Shown one piece after another: positions 1 to 8,206 of a DNA stretch of 47,770 bases. The DNA lies in the NCBI RefSeq assembly GCF_000518885.1, contig NZ_JAEL01000037.1, positions 1-47,770 on the forward strand, given 5' to 3'. A model generated the notes under the pieces. That model worked only from the letters and a program-made list of their open reading frames with translations, did no database searches and was not told the DNA's origin. A program made the position numbers and the translations under genes. This stretch comes from Bacillus sp. J33 (GTDB taxonomy: Bacteria; Bacillota; Bacilli; Bacillales; Cytobacillaceae). Numbering within the stretch: the first letter of the stretch is position 1; every line of letters begins with the position of its first letter.

Positions 1-12
1 AAATAATACTAT

Positions 13-86
<74 letters not shown>

Positions 87-89
87 TCT

Positions 90-166
90 GGTCCGGTAGT
101 TCAGTTGGTTAGAATGCCTGCCTGTCACGCAGGAGGTCGCGGGTTCGAGTCCCGTCCGGACCGCCA
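90..166 (+). tRNA. tRNA-Asp (anticodon GTC)
   Basis: Complete cloverleaf with acceptor stem GGTCCGG/CCGGACC, anticodon GTC in the loop CTGTCAC, discriminator G and an encoded CCA at 164-166. It is the last gene of the tRNA cluster, since a terminator hairpin follows within 25 bases. Confidence 0.96.
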
Positions 167-189
167 CTTTTATAGTAACTTTCTTAAAA

Positions 190-213
190 ACGAAACAAGG
201 TTTCGTCTTTTTT
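190..213 (+). terminator. Rho-independent terminator of the tRNA operon
   Basis: Stem ACGAAAC / GTTTCGT with a three-base loop, followed directly by a run of T. It sits 24 bases after the tRNA-Asp CCA end and closes the upstream operon. Confidence 0.85.
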
Positions 214-315
214 TATGTTCTTTTTTTACTTGATGATGCTATGCTTGATTATTTAGAATGATGGCAAGCTTTGCCCATTGTATTAAAATGATGTACACTA
301 CATATAGACTATTCT

Positions 316-342
316 CCTTAGGATTTATCCTAAGGTTTTTTT
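316..342 (+). terminator. Terminator-like hairpin upstream of tsaE
   Basis: Nine-base perfect inverted repeat CCTTAGGAT / ATCCTAAGG with only two bases between the arms, then seven T. It is either a second terminator of the tRNA operon or an attenuator before tsaE, which starts 40 bases downstream. It would isolate tsaE from tRNA transcription. Confidence 0.65.
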
Positions 343-382
343 ATTCATACGCAGATTAAACCATTAAAGGTGATGAAATAAT

Positions 383-838
383 ATGTCTCAGTTTGAGTTT
401 ATCTCAAAATGTCCAGAGGATACGATGGGCTTTTCTAAACGGCTAGGCAGCATGCTGCAGCCAGGGGATGTGCTTGCGCTTGAAGGAGATCTGGGTGCGG
501 GCAAAACCACATTTACAAAGGGCCTGGCACAAGGTCTTGGCATAATGAGAAATGTGAACAGCCCAACGTTTACAATAATCAAGGAATATCAGGGGCGAAT
601 GCCGCTCTACCATATGGATGTATATAGAGTAGAAGATTCTTTTGAAGACCTGGGATTTGATGAATATTTTGAAGGAAATGGGGTCACAGTTGTAGAATGG
701 GCTCATTTAATTGAAGATCAGCTTCCTGAGGAGTTATTAACCATTTATTTGTATTTGGGGGAAAACGGCTCAAGAAGGCTGGTTTTAGAACCAAAGGGAA
801 AAAGATATGAGGAATTGTGTAAGGAGATATTGGCATGA
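383..838 (+). CDS. tsaE: tRNA t6A synthesis ATPase TsaE
   Basis: TsaE (B. subtilis YdiB) is the ATPase that works with TsaB and TsaD to transfer the threonylcarbamoyl group to A37 of tRNAs reading ANN codons. The 151-residue protein has the family's usual length. It carries the P-loop GDLGAGKTT at about residues 35-43, followed by NSPTFTII, typical of the family, and a late VVEWAHLI stretch. The start is preceded by an AAAGGTGAT ribosome site. Its last codons overlap tsaB in an ATGA arrangement, so the two are translationally coupled. In B. subtilis thiL lies just upstream; here tRNA genes take that place. Confidence 0.96.
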   Translation: MSQFEFISKCPEDTMGFSKRLGSMLQPGDVLALEGDLGAGKTTFTKGLAQGLGIMRNVNSPTFTIIKEYQGRMPLYHMDVYRVEDSFEDLGFDEYFEGNGVTVVEWAHLIEDQLPEELLTIYLYLGENGSRRLVLEPKGKRYEELCKEILA

Positions 839-1542
839 GGGTTCTATCCATTGATACATCCAATTACCCGCTGGGAGTGGCTCTCCTGGACGGAGAAAAG
901 GTTATAGGCGAGTATATTACTAATGTAAAGAAGAACCATTCAATCCGGGTGATGCCGGCTATTGATATGTTACTGAAAGATTGCGATGTCAAACCAGCTG
1001 AGTTAGATAAAATAGTTGTTGCAAAAGGGCCAGGTTCTTATACGGGTGTTCGGATCGGTGTCACAATTGCGAAAACACTTGCATGGACATTAGGTATACC
1101 GCTGGTCGGTGTTTCAAGTTTGGAGATATTTGCTGCAGGTGCTGGAAGGTACTTTAATGGGGTAATATCCCCTTTATTTGATGCCAGACGAGGGCAGATT
1201 TACACGGGATTGTATCAATATAAAGAAGGCAGCCTGGTTTCTCTTGTGAGGGATCAACTGCTTCTTTCAAAGGATTGGGCTGCTAAGCTTTCTGAACAAA
1301 ATGAGAAAGTTCTCTTCATGGGAAATGACTTGCCATTGCATAAGGCTGTGCTTGAAGAAACACTCAAAGAACAAGCTGTATTTGCAATGCCCACTGAACA
1401 CAATCCAAGGCCAGCTGAACTTGCATGGTTGGGCAGAGACCGTGAGGGGGAGGAAATCCATTCCTTTGTTCCGAATTATATACGGCTTGCGGAAGCAGAG
1501 GCAAATTGGATTGAAGCTAACAAAGAAAAAAAGCTAAAGTGA
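835..1542 (+). CDS. tsaB: tRNA t6A synthesis protein TsaB
   Basis: TsaB (YdiC) is an ASKHA-fold paralogue of TsaD that serves as its dimer partner and binds TsaE; it lacks catalytic activity of its own. The 235-residue protein starts LSIDTSNYPLGVAL and has the family signature KGPGSYTGVRIG near residues 64-75. The start codon overlaps the tsaE stop. The gene ends 15 bases before rimI, within the same operon. Confidence 0.95.
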   Translation: MRVLSIDTSNYPLGVALLDGEKVIGEYITNVKKNHSIRVMPAIDMLLKDCDVKPAELDKIVVAKGPGSYTGVRIGVTIAKTLAWTLGIPLVGVSSLEIFAAGAGRYFNGVISPLFDARRGQIYTGLYQYKEGSLVSLVRDQLLLSKDWAAKLSEQNEKVLFMGNDLPLHKAVLEETLKEQAVFAMPTEHNPRPAELAWLGRDREGEEIHSFVPNYIRLAEAEANWIEANKEKKLK

Positions 1543-1557
1543 TAAGGAAGCGAAAGC

Positions 1558-2007
1558 ATGAATAAATCCTTAACTTTCCGTTTCATGAATGAGCAGGATA
1601 TAGATGAAGTTCTTGAGATTGAATATAAATCATTTGCTACTCCTTGGAGCAGGGAAGCATTTTATAATGAAATAACACAAAATCAATTTGCAGTGTATGT
1701 AGTATTAGAAGAAGAGGATAAAGTGATAGGCTATTGCGGCATGTGGATTGTGGTGGATGAGGCACATATCACTAATGTTGCACTGCTGCCTGAATACCGT
1801 GGCAGGAAGCTGGGAGAAGCTTTAATGCGAAAGGGAATGGCGGTTGCAGTCGAAATGGGGGCAAAAACAATGACTCTTGAAGTCAGGGTATCCAATTTCA
1901 CAGCACAGTCACTATATCGAAAACTGGGCTTCCAGGATGGAGCCATCAGAAAAAATTACTATACAGATAATCAAGAGGATGCTTTAGTAATGTGGGTGAA
2001 TTTATGA
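1558..2007 (+). CDS. rimI: GNAT N-acetyltransferase RimI
   Basis: RimI (YdiD) acetylates the N-terminus of ribosomal protein S18 in E. coli, and family members may act on other substrates. The 149-residue protein shows the GNAT core: [10 protein letters not shown] (beta strands), [20 protein letters not shown] with the acetyl-CoA loop [25 protein letters not shown], and a C-terminal ALVMWVNL. The stop overlaps the likely tsaD start in ATGA. The tsaB-rimI-tsaD arrangement is the usual one in Bacillaceae. Confidence 0.94.
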   Translation: MNKSLTFRFMNEQDIDEVLEIEYKSFATPWSREAFYNEITQNQFAVYVVLEEEDKVIGYCGMWIVVDEAHITNVALLPEYRGRKLGEALMRKGMAVAVEMGAKTMTLEVRVSNFTAQSLYRKLGFQDGAIRKNYYTDNQEDALVMWVNL

Positions 2008-3029
2008 TTAAACACGATCAGTGGATTATGGGAATAGAGACAAGCTGTGATGAAACAGCAGTTGCCATCATTAAGAATGGCCGGGAAATCGCAGCAAATG
2101 TTGTTGCCTCCCAAATCGAAAGCCATAAGAGGTTCGGCGGGGTAGTCCCTGAAATAGCTTCCCGCCACCATGTCGAACAGATCACAATTGTTTTGGAGGA
2201 AGCATTAAAGCAGGCAGGAATTACATATTCTGACCTTTCTGCTATTGCTGTAACTGAAGGACCCGGCCTTGTAGGAGCGCTCCTGATTGGTGTGAATGCC
2301 GCAAAAGCGATTGCCTTTGCCCATGGGATTCCGCTTGTAGGCGTACATCATATTGCAGGACATATTTATGCGAATCGATTAGTTGAAGAGATGCAATTCC
2401 CTCTGCTTTCTCTTGTTGTATCCGGCGGGCACACAGAGCTTGTATATATGAAAGAACATGGCCATTTTGAAGTAATTGGCGAAACAAGGGATGATGCTGC
2501 AGGGGAGGCATATGATAAAGTTGCCAGGGTATTAAACCTTCCTTATCCAGGAGGTCCCCATATTGATAGGCTCGCGCACGCTGGTACACCATCGATAAAT
2601 TTACCGAGAGCCTGGCTGGAAGAGGGATCATATGACTTTAGTTTCAGCGGCTTAAAATCGGCAGTTATAAACACTGTCCACAATGCGGAACAGCGTGGGG
2701 AAAAGATTATCCCGGAAGATCTGGCAGCTAGTTTTCAGCAAAGTGTTATAGACGTTCTTGTGACGAAAACGGAAAGAGCTGTAGAGGAATACAAGGTTAA
2801 GCAGCTTCTGCTCGCGGGAGGAGTAGCAGCGAATAAAGGATTGCGGGCCGCCTTGGAAGACAAATTTGCTCAGAGGCCTGATATTGGCTTAATTATCCCT
2901 CCACTGTCTCTGTGCACAGATAATGCCGCCATGATTGCAGCAGCAGGCAGTATTTTATTTGAAAAAGGCCACCATTCCGGTTTGGATTTAAATGCAAATC
3001 CTGGTTTGGATATTACTATCCACAATTAA
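2004..3029 (+). CDS. tsaD: tRNA N6-adenosine threonylcarbamoyltransferase TsaD
   Basis: TsaD (formerly Gcp) is the catalytic subunit that transfers threonylcarbamoyl from TC-AMP to tRNA A37. It is an ASKHA-fold metal enzyme; the metal motif HxxxH is visible as HIAGH. Other signatures are [13 protein letters not shown] at the N-terminus, [10 protein letters not shown], and a late [11 protein letters not shown]. An in-frame ATG at 1992 is possible, but the ATG at 2004 overlaps the rimI stop and has GTGGGTG at the right distance, so I chose it (341 residues). It is the last gene of the operon before a strong terminator. Confidence 0.96.
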   Translation: MIKHDQWIMGIETSCDETAVAIIKNGREIAANVVASQIESHKRFGGVVPEIASRHHVEQITIVLEEALKQAGITYSDLSAIAVTEGPGLVGALLIGVNAAKAIAFAHGIPLVGVHHIAGHIYANRLVEEMQFPLLSLVVSGGHTELVYMKEHGHFEVIGETRDDAAGEAYDKVARVLNLPYPGGPHIDRLAHAGTPSINLPRAWLEEGSYDFSFSGLKSAVINTVHNAEQRGEKIIPEDLAASFQQSVIDVLVTKTERAVEEYKVKQLLLAGGVAANKGLRAALEDKFAQRPDIGLIIPPLSLCTDNAAMIAAAGSILFEKGHHSGLDLNANPGLDITIHN

Positions 3030-3045
3030 CAATAAGATAGGTAAA

Positions 3046-3075
3046 AGTCCCTGGATGTTCCAGGGGCTTTTTTTG
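3046..3075 (+). terminator. Terminator of the tsaE-tsaD operon
   Basis: Stem AGTCCCTGG / CCAGGGGCT with a five-base loop, one G:T pair, followed by seven T. It starts 17 bases after the tsaD stop codon. Confidence 0.9.
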
Positions 3076-3207
3076 TGGATAAAATGATTGTTTTCTGAAT
3101 TTTATGTTGATAGTGTGGATAAAACAACCTGTTTTTGTGGATAATGTGGAAAACTGTGTGGAAACCGTATATAGCAGAGTTTTATTTGTGGTTATCTTTG
3201 TGGATAA
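3074..3207 (+). promoter_or_regulatory. Cluster of four perfect DnaA boxes
   Basis: TGTGGATAA, the reverse complement of the DnaA box TTATCCACA, occurs exactly at 3074-3082, 3114-3122, 3136-3144 and 3199-3207. Near matches lie at 3145-3153 (TGTGGAAAA), 3157-3165 and 3187-3195. A one-mismatch box in the other orientation (CTATCCACA, 3016-3024) overlaps the tsaD end. All four perfect boxes share one orientation. In B. subtilis the gcp(tsaD)-ydiF intergenic region is, to my knowledge, one of several DnaA-box clusters that titrate DnaA and tune replication initiation. The same position here supports that function. Confidence 0.9.
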
Positions 3208-3208
3208 T

Positions 3209-3240
3209 AAAAAAGACTGGCGGTGACTATCCTACCAGTC
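3209..3240 (-). terminator. Terminator of the ABC-F gene
   Basis: Read on the minus strand, GACTGG pairs with CCAGTC and is followed by six T. It lies about 20 bases beyond the ABC-F stop codon and immediately next to the last DnaA box. Confidence 0.75.
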
Positions 3241-3259
3241 TCAGGGTTATGAATTTTCT

Positions 3260-5185
3260 TCACTCATTATCTGCTAAAATTGTCCATTCTTCCATTAAAT
3301 CTTCTAGCTTTGATTTAGCTTCATCGTTTTTTTGTGTTATTTCCATTACCTTTTCATGATCCTTATAAACTTCAGGATCACAGAGAAGCTGATCATATTC
3401 TTCAATCTGTTTTTCAAGCTCTTCGATGAGCATTTCGATTTCTTCCATTCTTCTTTTTCGCTGCCGTTCAAGCTTCTTTGCTTCCTTATCAAGTTGATAA
3501 TTATTTTTTTCCTGTTTTACAGGCTGTGCAGACTGTGGAAAATCATTTTGATCAAAAGCGTGCAGTTCCTCCTGCTCCTGCTTCTTTTCAACATAATAAT
3601 CGTAATCCCCAAGATACTCGGTTGCGCCGCCACTGGAAAGTTCGATTACCTTAGTTGTAATCCTGTTGATAAAATAACGGTCATGGGAAACAAACAGGAT
3701 CGTTCCTGGATAGTCTATTAAGGCGTTTTCCAGGATTTCTTTGCTATCCAGATCAAGATGGTTTGTCGGTTCATCCAGGATTAAGAAATTGGCTTTCTGC
3801 ATCATTAGCTTTGCAAGCGCCAGGCGGGCTTTTTCACCGCCGCTTAGTGTTGAAAAGGTCTTAAGAACATCATCTCCGGAAAAAAGAAAATTGCCTAGAA
3901 TTGTACGGATTTCCTTTTCCGGCTTTAGCGGATATTCATCCCATAATTCATTTAGGACACGTTTATTGCTGGAAAGCTCAGCTTGCTCTTGGTCATAGTA
4001 TCCAATAGTTACATTTGAACCGTATTGAATATCCCCGGCAAGAGCTGGAAGTTTTTTTACAATTGTCTTCAGCAAAGTGGATTTTCCAATTCCATTGGGA
4101 CCTACAAGAGCAATGCTATCTCCTCTTGCAAGGCGGAAGGAGATGTTTTCAGAAACTTTATCATTATATCCGACAGCAAGTGAGTTTACATTTAGCACCT
4201 CATTGCCGGATTGTCTTTCAATATCAAACCCGAAAGAAGCTGATTTCTCGTCACCAAGGGGCCTGTCCATCACTTCCATTCTAGCAAGCTGCTTCCTGCG
4301 GCTTTGAGCCCTTTTGGTTGTAGAAGCACGTGCGAGATTGCGCTGGATAAAATCCTGCAGCTTTGCAATTTCTTCCTGCTGTTTTTCAAACTGTTTCATT
4401 TCCCGTTCAAAGTTTTCTGCTTTTTGGTCCAAATAGGAGCTATAGTTTCCAAGGTATTTTCGGATTTGGTGCCTTGAAATCTCATAAACCTGAGAGACAA
4501 CCTTATCCAGGAAGTAACGGTCATGTGAAACAATTAGAATGGCTCCATCATAGCCCTGCAAGTATTGCTCCAGCCATGATAGAGTTTCAATGTCCAAATG
4601 ATTGGTAGGCTCATCCAAAATGAGGATATCAGGCTTTGTGAGCAACAGTTTCCCAAGCGCAAGCCTTGTTCGCTGTCCGCCGCTGAGCGATGAAATTTTC
4701 GTGTCATAGCTGAAATGACTAAAATTCAATCCATGGAGAATAGAACGGATATCCGCTTCATATTGGTAGCCGCCATTTTCTTTGAATTCTACCTGGAGTT
4801 TGTCATAGTCTTTCATGATTCGTTCATATGTCTTGGCATTATTTAGGGTGTCAGGATCTGACATTTGTTCTTCAAGCTTGCGAAGCTGTTTTTCCTGCTT
4901 TTGCAAGTCTTCAAACACGGTCAGCATCTCATCCCAGATCGAAAGGTCAGATTCCAGGCCTGTATTTTGTGCCAGATATCCAATCGTTACTTCTTTTGGT
5001 TTAATAATTTCGCCGGAATCATATGACATTTGGCCTGCAATTATTTTTAAAAGGGTGGATTTTCCTGCCCCATTCCGTCCAACTAAGGCAATCCGGTCCC
5101 TGGTTTGTATTTCAAGCTTTATATTCGTTAAAATAGGATCAGCAGCAAAATTTTTAGAAAGCTGATTTACTTGTAATAAAATCAT
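3260..5185 (-). CDS. ydiF: ABC-F family ATP-binding protein (YdiF-like)
   Basis: Soluble ABC-F protein of 641 residues. Two ABC cassettes are visible: Walker A GRNGAGKST with signature LSGGQRTRLALGKLL and Walker B ILILDEPTNHLD, then GPNGIGKST with LSGGEKARLALAKLM and FLILDEPTNHLD. There are no membrane segments. A charged linker separates the cassettes and the C-terminus is a coiled coil rich in E and K. Family members act on the ribosome as translation factors or antibiotic-protection proteins. The ATG at 5185 was chosen because AGAGGTGAAAATA precedes it; a longer frame has no such site. Length and neighbourhood match B. subtilis YdiF. It converges on tsaD. Confidence 0.93.
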   Translation of the reverse strand: MILLQVNQLSKNFAADPILTNIKLEIQTRDRIALVGRNGAGKSTLLKIIAGQMSYDSGEIIKPKEVTIGYLAQNTGLESDLSIWDEMLTVFEDLQKQEKQLRKLEEQMSDPDTLNNAKTYERIMKDYDKLQVEFKENGGYQYEADIRSILHGLNFSHFSYDTKISSLSGGQRTRLALGKLLLTKPDILILDEPTNHLDIETLSWLEQYLQGYDGAILIVSHDRYFLDKVVSQVYEISRHQIRKYLGNYSSYLDQKAENFEREMKQFEKQQEEIAKLQDFIQRNLARASTTKRAQSRRKQLARMEVMDRPLGDEKSASFGFDIERQSGNEVLNVNSLAVGYNDKVSENISFRLARGDSIALVGPNGIGKSTLLKTIVKKLPALAGDIQYGSNVTIGYYDQEQAELSSNKRVLNELWDEYPLKPEKEIRTILGNFLFSGDDVLKTFSTLSGGEKARLALAKLMMQKANFLILDEPTNHLDLDSKEILENALIDYPGTILFVSHDRYFINRITTKVIELSSGGATEYLGDYDYYVEKKQEQEELHAFDQNDFPQSAQPVKQEKNNYQLDKEAKKLERQRKRRMEEIEMLIEELEKQIEEYDQLLCDPEVYKDHEKVMEITQKNDEAKSKLEDLMEEWTILADNE

Positions 5186-5194
5186 TATTTTCAC

Positions 5195-5209
5195 CTCTAT
5201 AGTATAGAG
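5195..5209. promoter_or_regulatory. 15-bp perfect palindrome at the ABC-F ribosome site
   Basis: CTCTATAGTATAGAG is a 7+1+7 inverted repeat that overlaps the ribosome-binding site of the ABC-F gene. It could be an operator or a small RNA hairpin restricting initiation. No regulator is evident in the sequence. Confidence 0.45.
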
Positions 5210-5243
5210 TAAGTGTAACTCATTCATATATCTTCGGCAATAA

Positions 5244-5287
5244 AGTGAAACTTCCATCAAAAAAGTGTTTTATTTTACTAGCTGAGG
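5244..5287 (+). repeat. Short dispersed repeat, copy 1
   Basis: Begins AGTGAAACTTC and continues through an A-rich stretch to a ...TTTTACTAGCTGAGG end. It aligns with 7983-8023, which begins with the same 11 bases and ends ...TTCTTAACTGAGTG. Each copy lies just upstream of a minus-strand gene. Nature unknown; it may be a small mobile or promoter-borne element. Confidence 0.45.
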
Positions 5288-5569
5288 CCGCAAAAGGCGA
5301 ATCATTCAGACGTTGGCTTCAAGAAAAGCGGGCATGACACGGGAACGGCAGCCTAAGTTCTTCTAAAGGCATTACCAGCCTGCGTTTTATGAATTAAGCA
5401 GCAGAAGCAAGGGATTTACAGTCAGTTATATGTGAAAAAATCAGCAGGCCATTTATCTCGGATGGATAAAGTTTACAGATAAACCTAAAGAAAATATGTG
5501 AATAAACGTACAAAGCCCGTACAAAGATGTGGGAAAATAGTGTATGATTTTGGAGAGAGGTGTTTTTTA
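5288..5569. other. Intergenic region between ABC-F gene and moaC
   Basis: No supported gene. Short open stretches are broken by stops and look non-coding or decayed. Near moaC there are two GTACAAAG octamers at 5508-5515 and 5519-5526, 11 bases apart, and a possible -10 box TATGAT at 5543-5548. Confidence 0.5.
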
Positions 5570-6052
5570 GTGTCGGATTTTACCCATTTTAATCAAGAGG
5601 GCAGAGCAAAAATGGTTGATGTCAGCGATAAACCAGAAACAGCGAGAACAGCTATTGCCCAATCCAGTATAACGGTTAATAAAGAAATTTATGAAAAGAT
5701 TGCCTCAAATTCCATGAAAAAAGGGGATGTGCTTGCTGTAGCACAGGTTGCCGGAATTATGGCAAGCAAAAAGACGTGGGATATTATTCCGATGTGTCAT
5801 CCGCTGCCGCTGACTGGTGTAGATATTTCTTTTTCATGGAATATAGATGACGAAAGATATATTCTGCTCATTTCTGCATCGGTTAAGACGAAAGGAAATA
5901 CGGGTGTAGAAATGGAAGCGTTAACAGCTGCTTCTGTTTGTGCCTTGACTGTTTATGATATGTGTAAAGCAGTAGATAAAGGGATGGTAATTGGGCCGAC
6001 CTTCTTAGTAGAAAAAACAGGCGGAAAAAACGGAGATTTTAAAAGAGACTAA
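5570..6052 (+). CDS. moaC: Cyclic pyranopterin monophosphate synthase MoaC
   Basis: MoaC converts the GTP-derived 3',8-cyclic intermediate made by MoaA into cyclic pyranopterin monophosphate, an early step in molybdenum cofactor synthesis. The family signature is clear: [16 protein letters not shown], the active-site region [17 protein letters not shown], and [19 protein letters not shown]. The GTG at 5570 follows GAGAGAGGTG by seven bases and gives 160 residues, matching the family; an upstream ATG would add an unconserved, Cys/Arg-rich leader. No other moa gene is in the window. Rex follows by 25 bases. Confidence 0.95.
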   Translation: MSDFTHFNQEGRAKMVDVSDKPETARTAIAQSSITVNKEIYEKIASNSMKKGDVLAVAQVAGIMASKKTWDIIPMCHPLPLTGVDISFSWNIDDERYILLISASVKTKGNTGVEMEALTAASVCALTVYDMCKAVDKGMVIGPTFLVEKTGGKNGDFKRD

Positions 6053-6077
6053 ACATCAAAGGGACGGAGATGAACGA

Positions 6078-6722
6078 ATGGCCAATGAACCGATGAAAAT
6101 ACCGCAAGCGACAGCTAAAAGGCTGCCTTTATATTATCGTTTTTTAAAGAATCTTTACTCCTCAGGGAAACAAAGGGTTTCTTCAGCGGAACTTAGTGAA
6201 GCGGTAAAGGTTGATTCCGCAACAATCCGACGGGACTTTTCTTACTTTGGTGCATTAGGGAAAAAGGGTTACGGCTATAATGTAAATTACCTGCTGTCCT
6301 TCTTCCGCAAAACTCTTGACCAGGACGAGCTTACTAAGGTAGCTTTGGTGGGAGTAGGCAATCTGGGGACGGCCTTTCTCAATTATAATTTTCTTAAAAA
6401 TAATAATACGAAAATTGAAGTTGCATTTGATGTAGATGAAAATAAGGTAGGTACGAAAATAGGGGATGTACCTGTCTATCATATGGATGATCTGGAAAAG
6501 GTTATTGAAGAAAATGATATCCAGGTAGCTATTTTGACAGTGCCGGCACCACCTGCCCAGGGAATTACCGACCGGATGGTGAAAGCCAAGATTAAAGGCA
6601 TCCTTAATTTTACGCCTGCCAGGCTGACTGTGCCGTCTTCCATTAGGATTCATCATATTGATCTGGCCGTTGAATTGCAATCCCTGGTATACTTTTTAAA
6701 AAATTATCCGGCGGAAACGTAA
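6078..6722 (+). CDS. rex: Redox-sensing transcriptional repressor Rex
   Basis: Rex senses the NADH/NAD+ ratio and represses fermentation and anaerobic respiration genes when NADH is low. The 214-residue protein has an N-terminal winged helix ([42 protein letters not shown]) and a Rossmann domain with GVGNLG near residue 92. The C-terminal helix is the domain-swapped dimer segment. It follows moaC with a strong ribosome site (GGGACGGAG). I did not see an obvious Rex operator near it. Confidence 0.96.
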   Translation: MANEPMKIPQATAKRLPLYYRFLKNLYSSGKQRVSSAELSEAVKVDSATIRRDFSYFGALGKKGYGYNVNYLLSFFRKTLDQDELTKVALVGVGNLGTAFLNYNFLKNNNTKIEVAFDVDENKVGTKIGDVPVYHMDDLEKVIEENDIQVAILTVPAPPAQGITDRMVKAKIKGILNFTPARLTVPSSIRIHHIDLAVELQSLVYFLKNYPAET

Positions 6723-6798
6723 ACCATATACGTTCCAATAGAAAACAGTTGAAGATTGTCAAGGTTTCGCTATTATAGGTAGTGGGAGGTGTGCGGCA

Positions 6799-6969
6799 AT
6801 GATGAATCTTGGACCTGGAAGCCTCATACTTATTATATTGATTGCATTAGTAATTTTCGGCCCCAAGAAACTTCCGGAATTGGGAAGGGCAGCTGGGAAT
6901 ACTTTACGTGAATTTAAAAACGCAGCAAAAGGCTTAGCAGATGACGACGATAAAAAAGATGCTAAGTAA
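6799..6969 (+). CDS. tatA: Sec-independent translocase subunit TatA (TatAy-type)
   Basis: Small gene of 56 residues. The protein starts [20 protein letters not shown], a single N-terminal membrane helix, followed by the TatA hinge [12 protein letters not shown], an amphipathic helix and an acidic/lysine tail [18 protein letters not shown] ribosome site lies 10 bases before the ATG. TatA oligomers form the pore of the twin-arginine pathway with TatC, encoded 16 bases downstream. B. subtilis has tatAy-tatCy at the same place. Confidence 0.95.
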   Translation: MMNLGPGSLILIILIALVIFGPKKLPELGRAAGNTLREFKNAAKGLADDDDKKDAK

Positions 6970-6985
6970 GATAGGATGAATAGTT

Positions 6986-7741
6986 ATGAGTCATAATGAT
7001 ATGACGATTTATGAACATATTGGCGAACTGCGGAAAAGGATTGTCATTTCGGTTATCTTTTTCGTTATCGCCGTGGTAGTTAGCTTTTTTCTTGCTGAAC
7101 CGCTGATTGTTTATTTGCAAAAAGCGGATGAAGCGAAGGAATTAACGATGAATGCTTTCCGGCTAACAGATCCGGTCAAAGTCTATATGCAATTTGCTTT
7201 TCTGATTGCCTTTATTATTACATTGCCAGTCATTTTATATCAGCTATGGGCGTTTATCAGCCCGGGATTATTAGAAAAAGAGCGGAAAGTGACGCTTAGC
7301 TATATCCCTGTTTCTGTTATTTTGTTTGTTGGCGGTATCGCATTTGCCTACTTTATTCTGTTTCCGTTTGTAGTCGAGTTCATGACATCCATTGCCAACC
7401 GGCTGGATATTAACCAAGTAATCGGGATAAATGAATACTTTCAGTTTCTTTTCCAGCTGACTATTCCATTCGGGGTGCTGTTCCAGCTTCCGGTTGTCGT
7501 CATGTTTTTAACAAGGCTGGGGATTGTCACACCAGCGTATCTGGTGAAGATACGAAAGTATGCTTACTTTGTATTAGTGGTCATAGCGGCTTTCATTACA
7601 CCGCCCGACCTTCTATCCCATTTGATGGTGACGTTCCCGCTGCTGCTTTTATATGAAGTCAGCATTTTTATCTCTCGCATTTCCTATAAAAAAGTATTGG
7701 AAGCAGAAAGAATACAGGAAATGGAAAGTGAACAAACATAA
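6986..7741 (+). CDS. tatC: Twin-arginine translocase subunit TatC (TatCy-type)
   Basis: TatC is the polytopic receptor for twin-arginine signal peptides. The 251-residue protein has six predicted membrane helices and the N-terminal cytoplasmic signature IYEHIGELRKRIVIS, the binding site for the RR motif. Other conserved stretches are FxxxP-rich ALWAFISPGLLEKERK-like sequence (here QLWAFISPGLLEKERK), GVLFQLPVVV and FVVIAAFITPPD-like VVIAAFITPPDLLS. It pairs with tatA as a minimal AC-type Tat system and ends at a bidirectional terminator. Confidence 0.96.
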   Translation: MSHNDMTIYEHIGELRKRIVISVIFFVIAVVVSFFLAEPLIVYLQKADEAKELTMNAFRLTDPVKVYMQFAFLIAFIITLPVILYQLWAFISPGLLEKERKVTLSYIPVSVILFVGGIAFAYFILFPFVVEFMTSIANRLDINQVIGINEYFQFLFQLTIPFGVLFQLPVVVMFLTRLGIVTPAYLVKIRKYAYFVLVVIAAFITPPDLLSHLMVTFPLLLLYEVSIFISRISYKKVLEAERIQEMESEQT

Positions 7742-7771
7742 AAAATGAGCCTTTTTACAGGCTCATTTTTT
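7741..7771. terminator. Bidirectional terminator between tatC and the YdiK-like gene
   Basis: AAAAATGAGCC / GGCTCATTTTT stem with an eight-base loop and A/T tracts on both sides. It starts at the tatC stop and overlaps the last codon of the convergent small gene. Confidence 0.85.
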
Positions 7772-7966
7772 GTTTTTATTTTTTATTTTAAAATGTAAAC
7801 CAATCATTCGCAGGCCTGTGCCAAAATCGAATGTGGCAATGATAATCAAAAAATAAGTAAAAAATCCCCATGTTTCTTCACGCTGAATATTTTGAATGGC
7901 AATAAAGGTAAAAAGGCATCCGAGAAGGATGTATACGATGCCCGAAAACAGTGGTGTACTTCTCAT
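7763..7966 (-). CDS. ydiK: Small membrane protein, YdiK-like (DUF4305)
   Basis: 67-residue protein with two hydrophobic helices (FSGIVYILLGCLFTFIAI and FFTYFLIIIATFDFGTGLRMI) and a lysine-rich tail. The function of this Bacillaceae family is unknown. GGAGGATTTTG directly precedes the ATG at 7966. Position after tatC and before the CPBP protein matches B. subtilis ydiK. Confidence 0.8.
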   Translation of the reverse strand: MRSTPLFSGIVYILLGCLFTFIAIQNIQREETWGFFTYFLIIIATFDFGTGLRMIGLHFKIKNKNKK

Positions 7967-7982
7967 CAAAATCCTCCAATAT

Positions 7983-8023
7983 AGTGAAACTTCACTCAGA
8001 GAAGCGATTTTCTTAACTGAGTG
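7983..8023 (+). repeat. Short dispersed repeat, copy 2, containing a palindrome
   Basis: Starts AGTGAAACTTCACT, a perfect 6+2+6 palindrome (7983-7996) placed just upstream of the YdiK-like ribosome site. It continues into the inverted pair CACTCAG / CTGAGTG. It aligns with the copy at 5244-5287. Confidence 0.45.
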
Positions 8024-8206
8024 TTCATTAAAGCTTTAAACGCCACGTCTCTCCCAAAGCTGCGCTTTCGGTCGTGTAATGTATCGCTGGACACTTTTGT
8101 CCCATGGCTTTCCATCGGGCTGGTAACTCTTATGTGCTGCAGCAGTTATCCAACAAAAAAATTGGACCACAATCCATTAACAATTATAATAGTGGTCTAC
8201 TGTCCA

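Noticed and set aside
3135-3721. Open frames on the + strand over the DnaA cluster and the ABC-F gene
   Set aside because: They overlap the terminator and the conserved minus-strand gene; composition is that of antisense noise.
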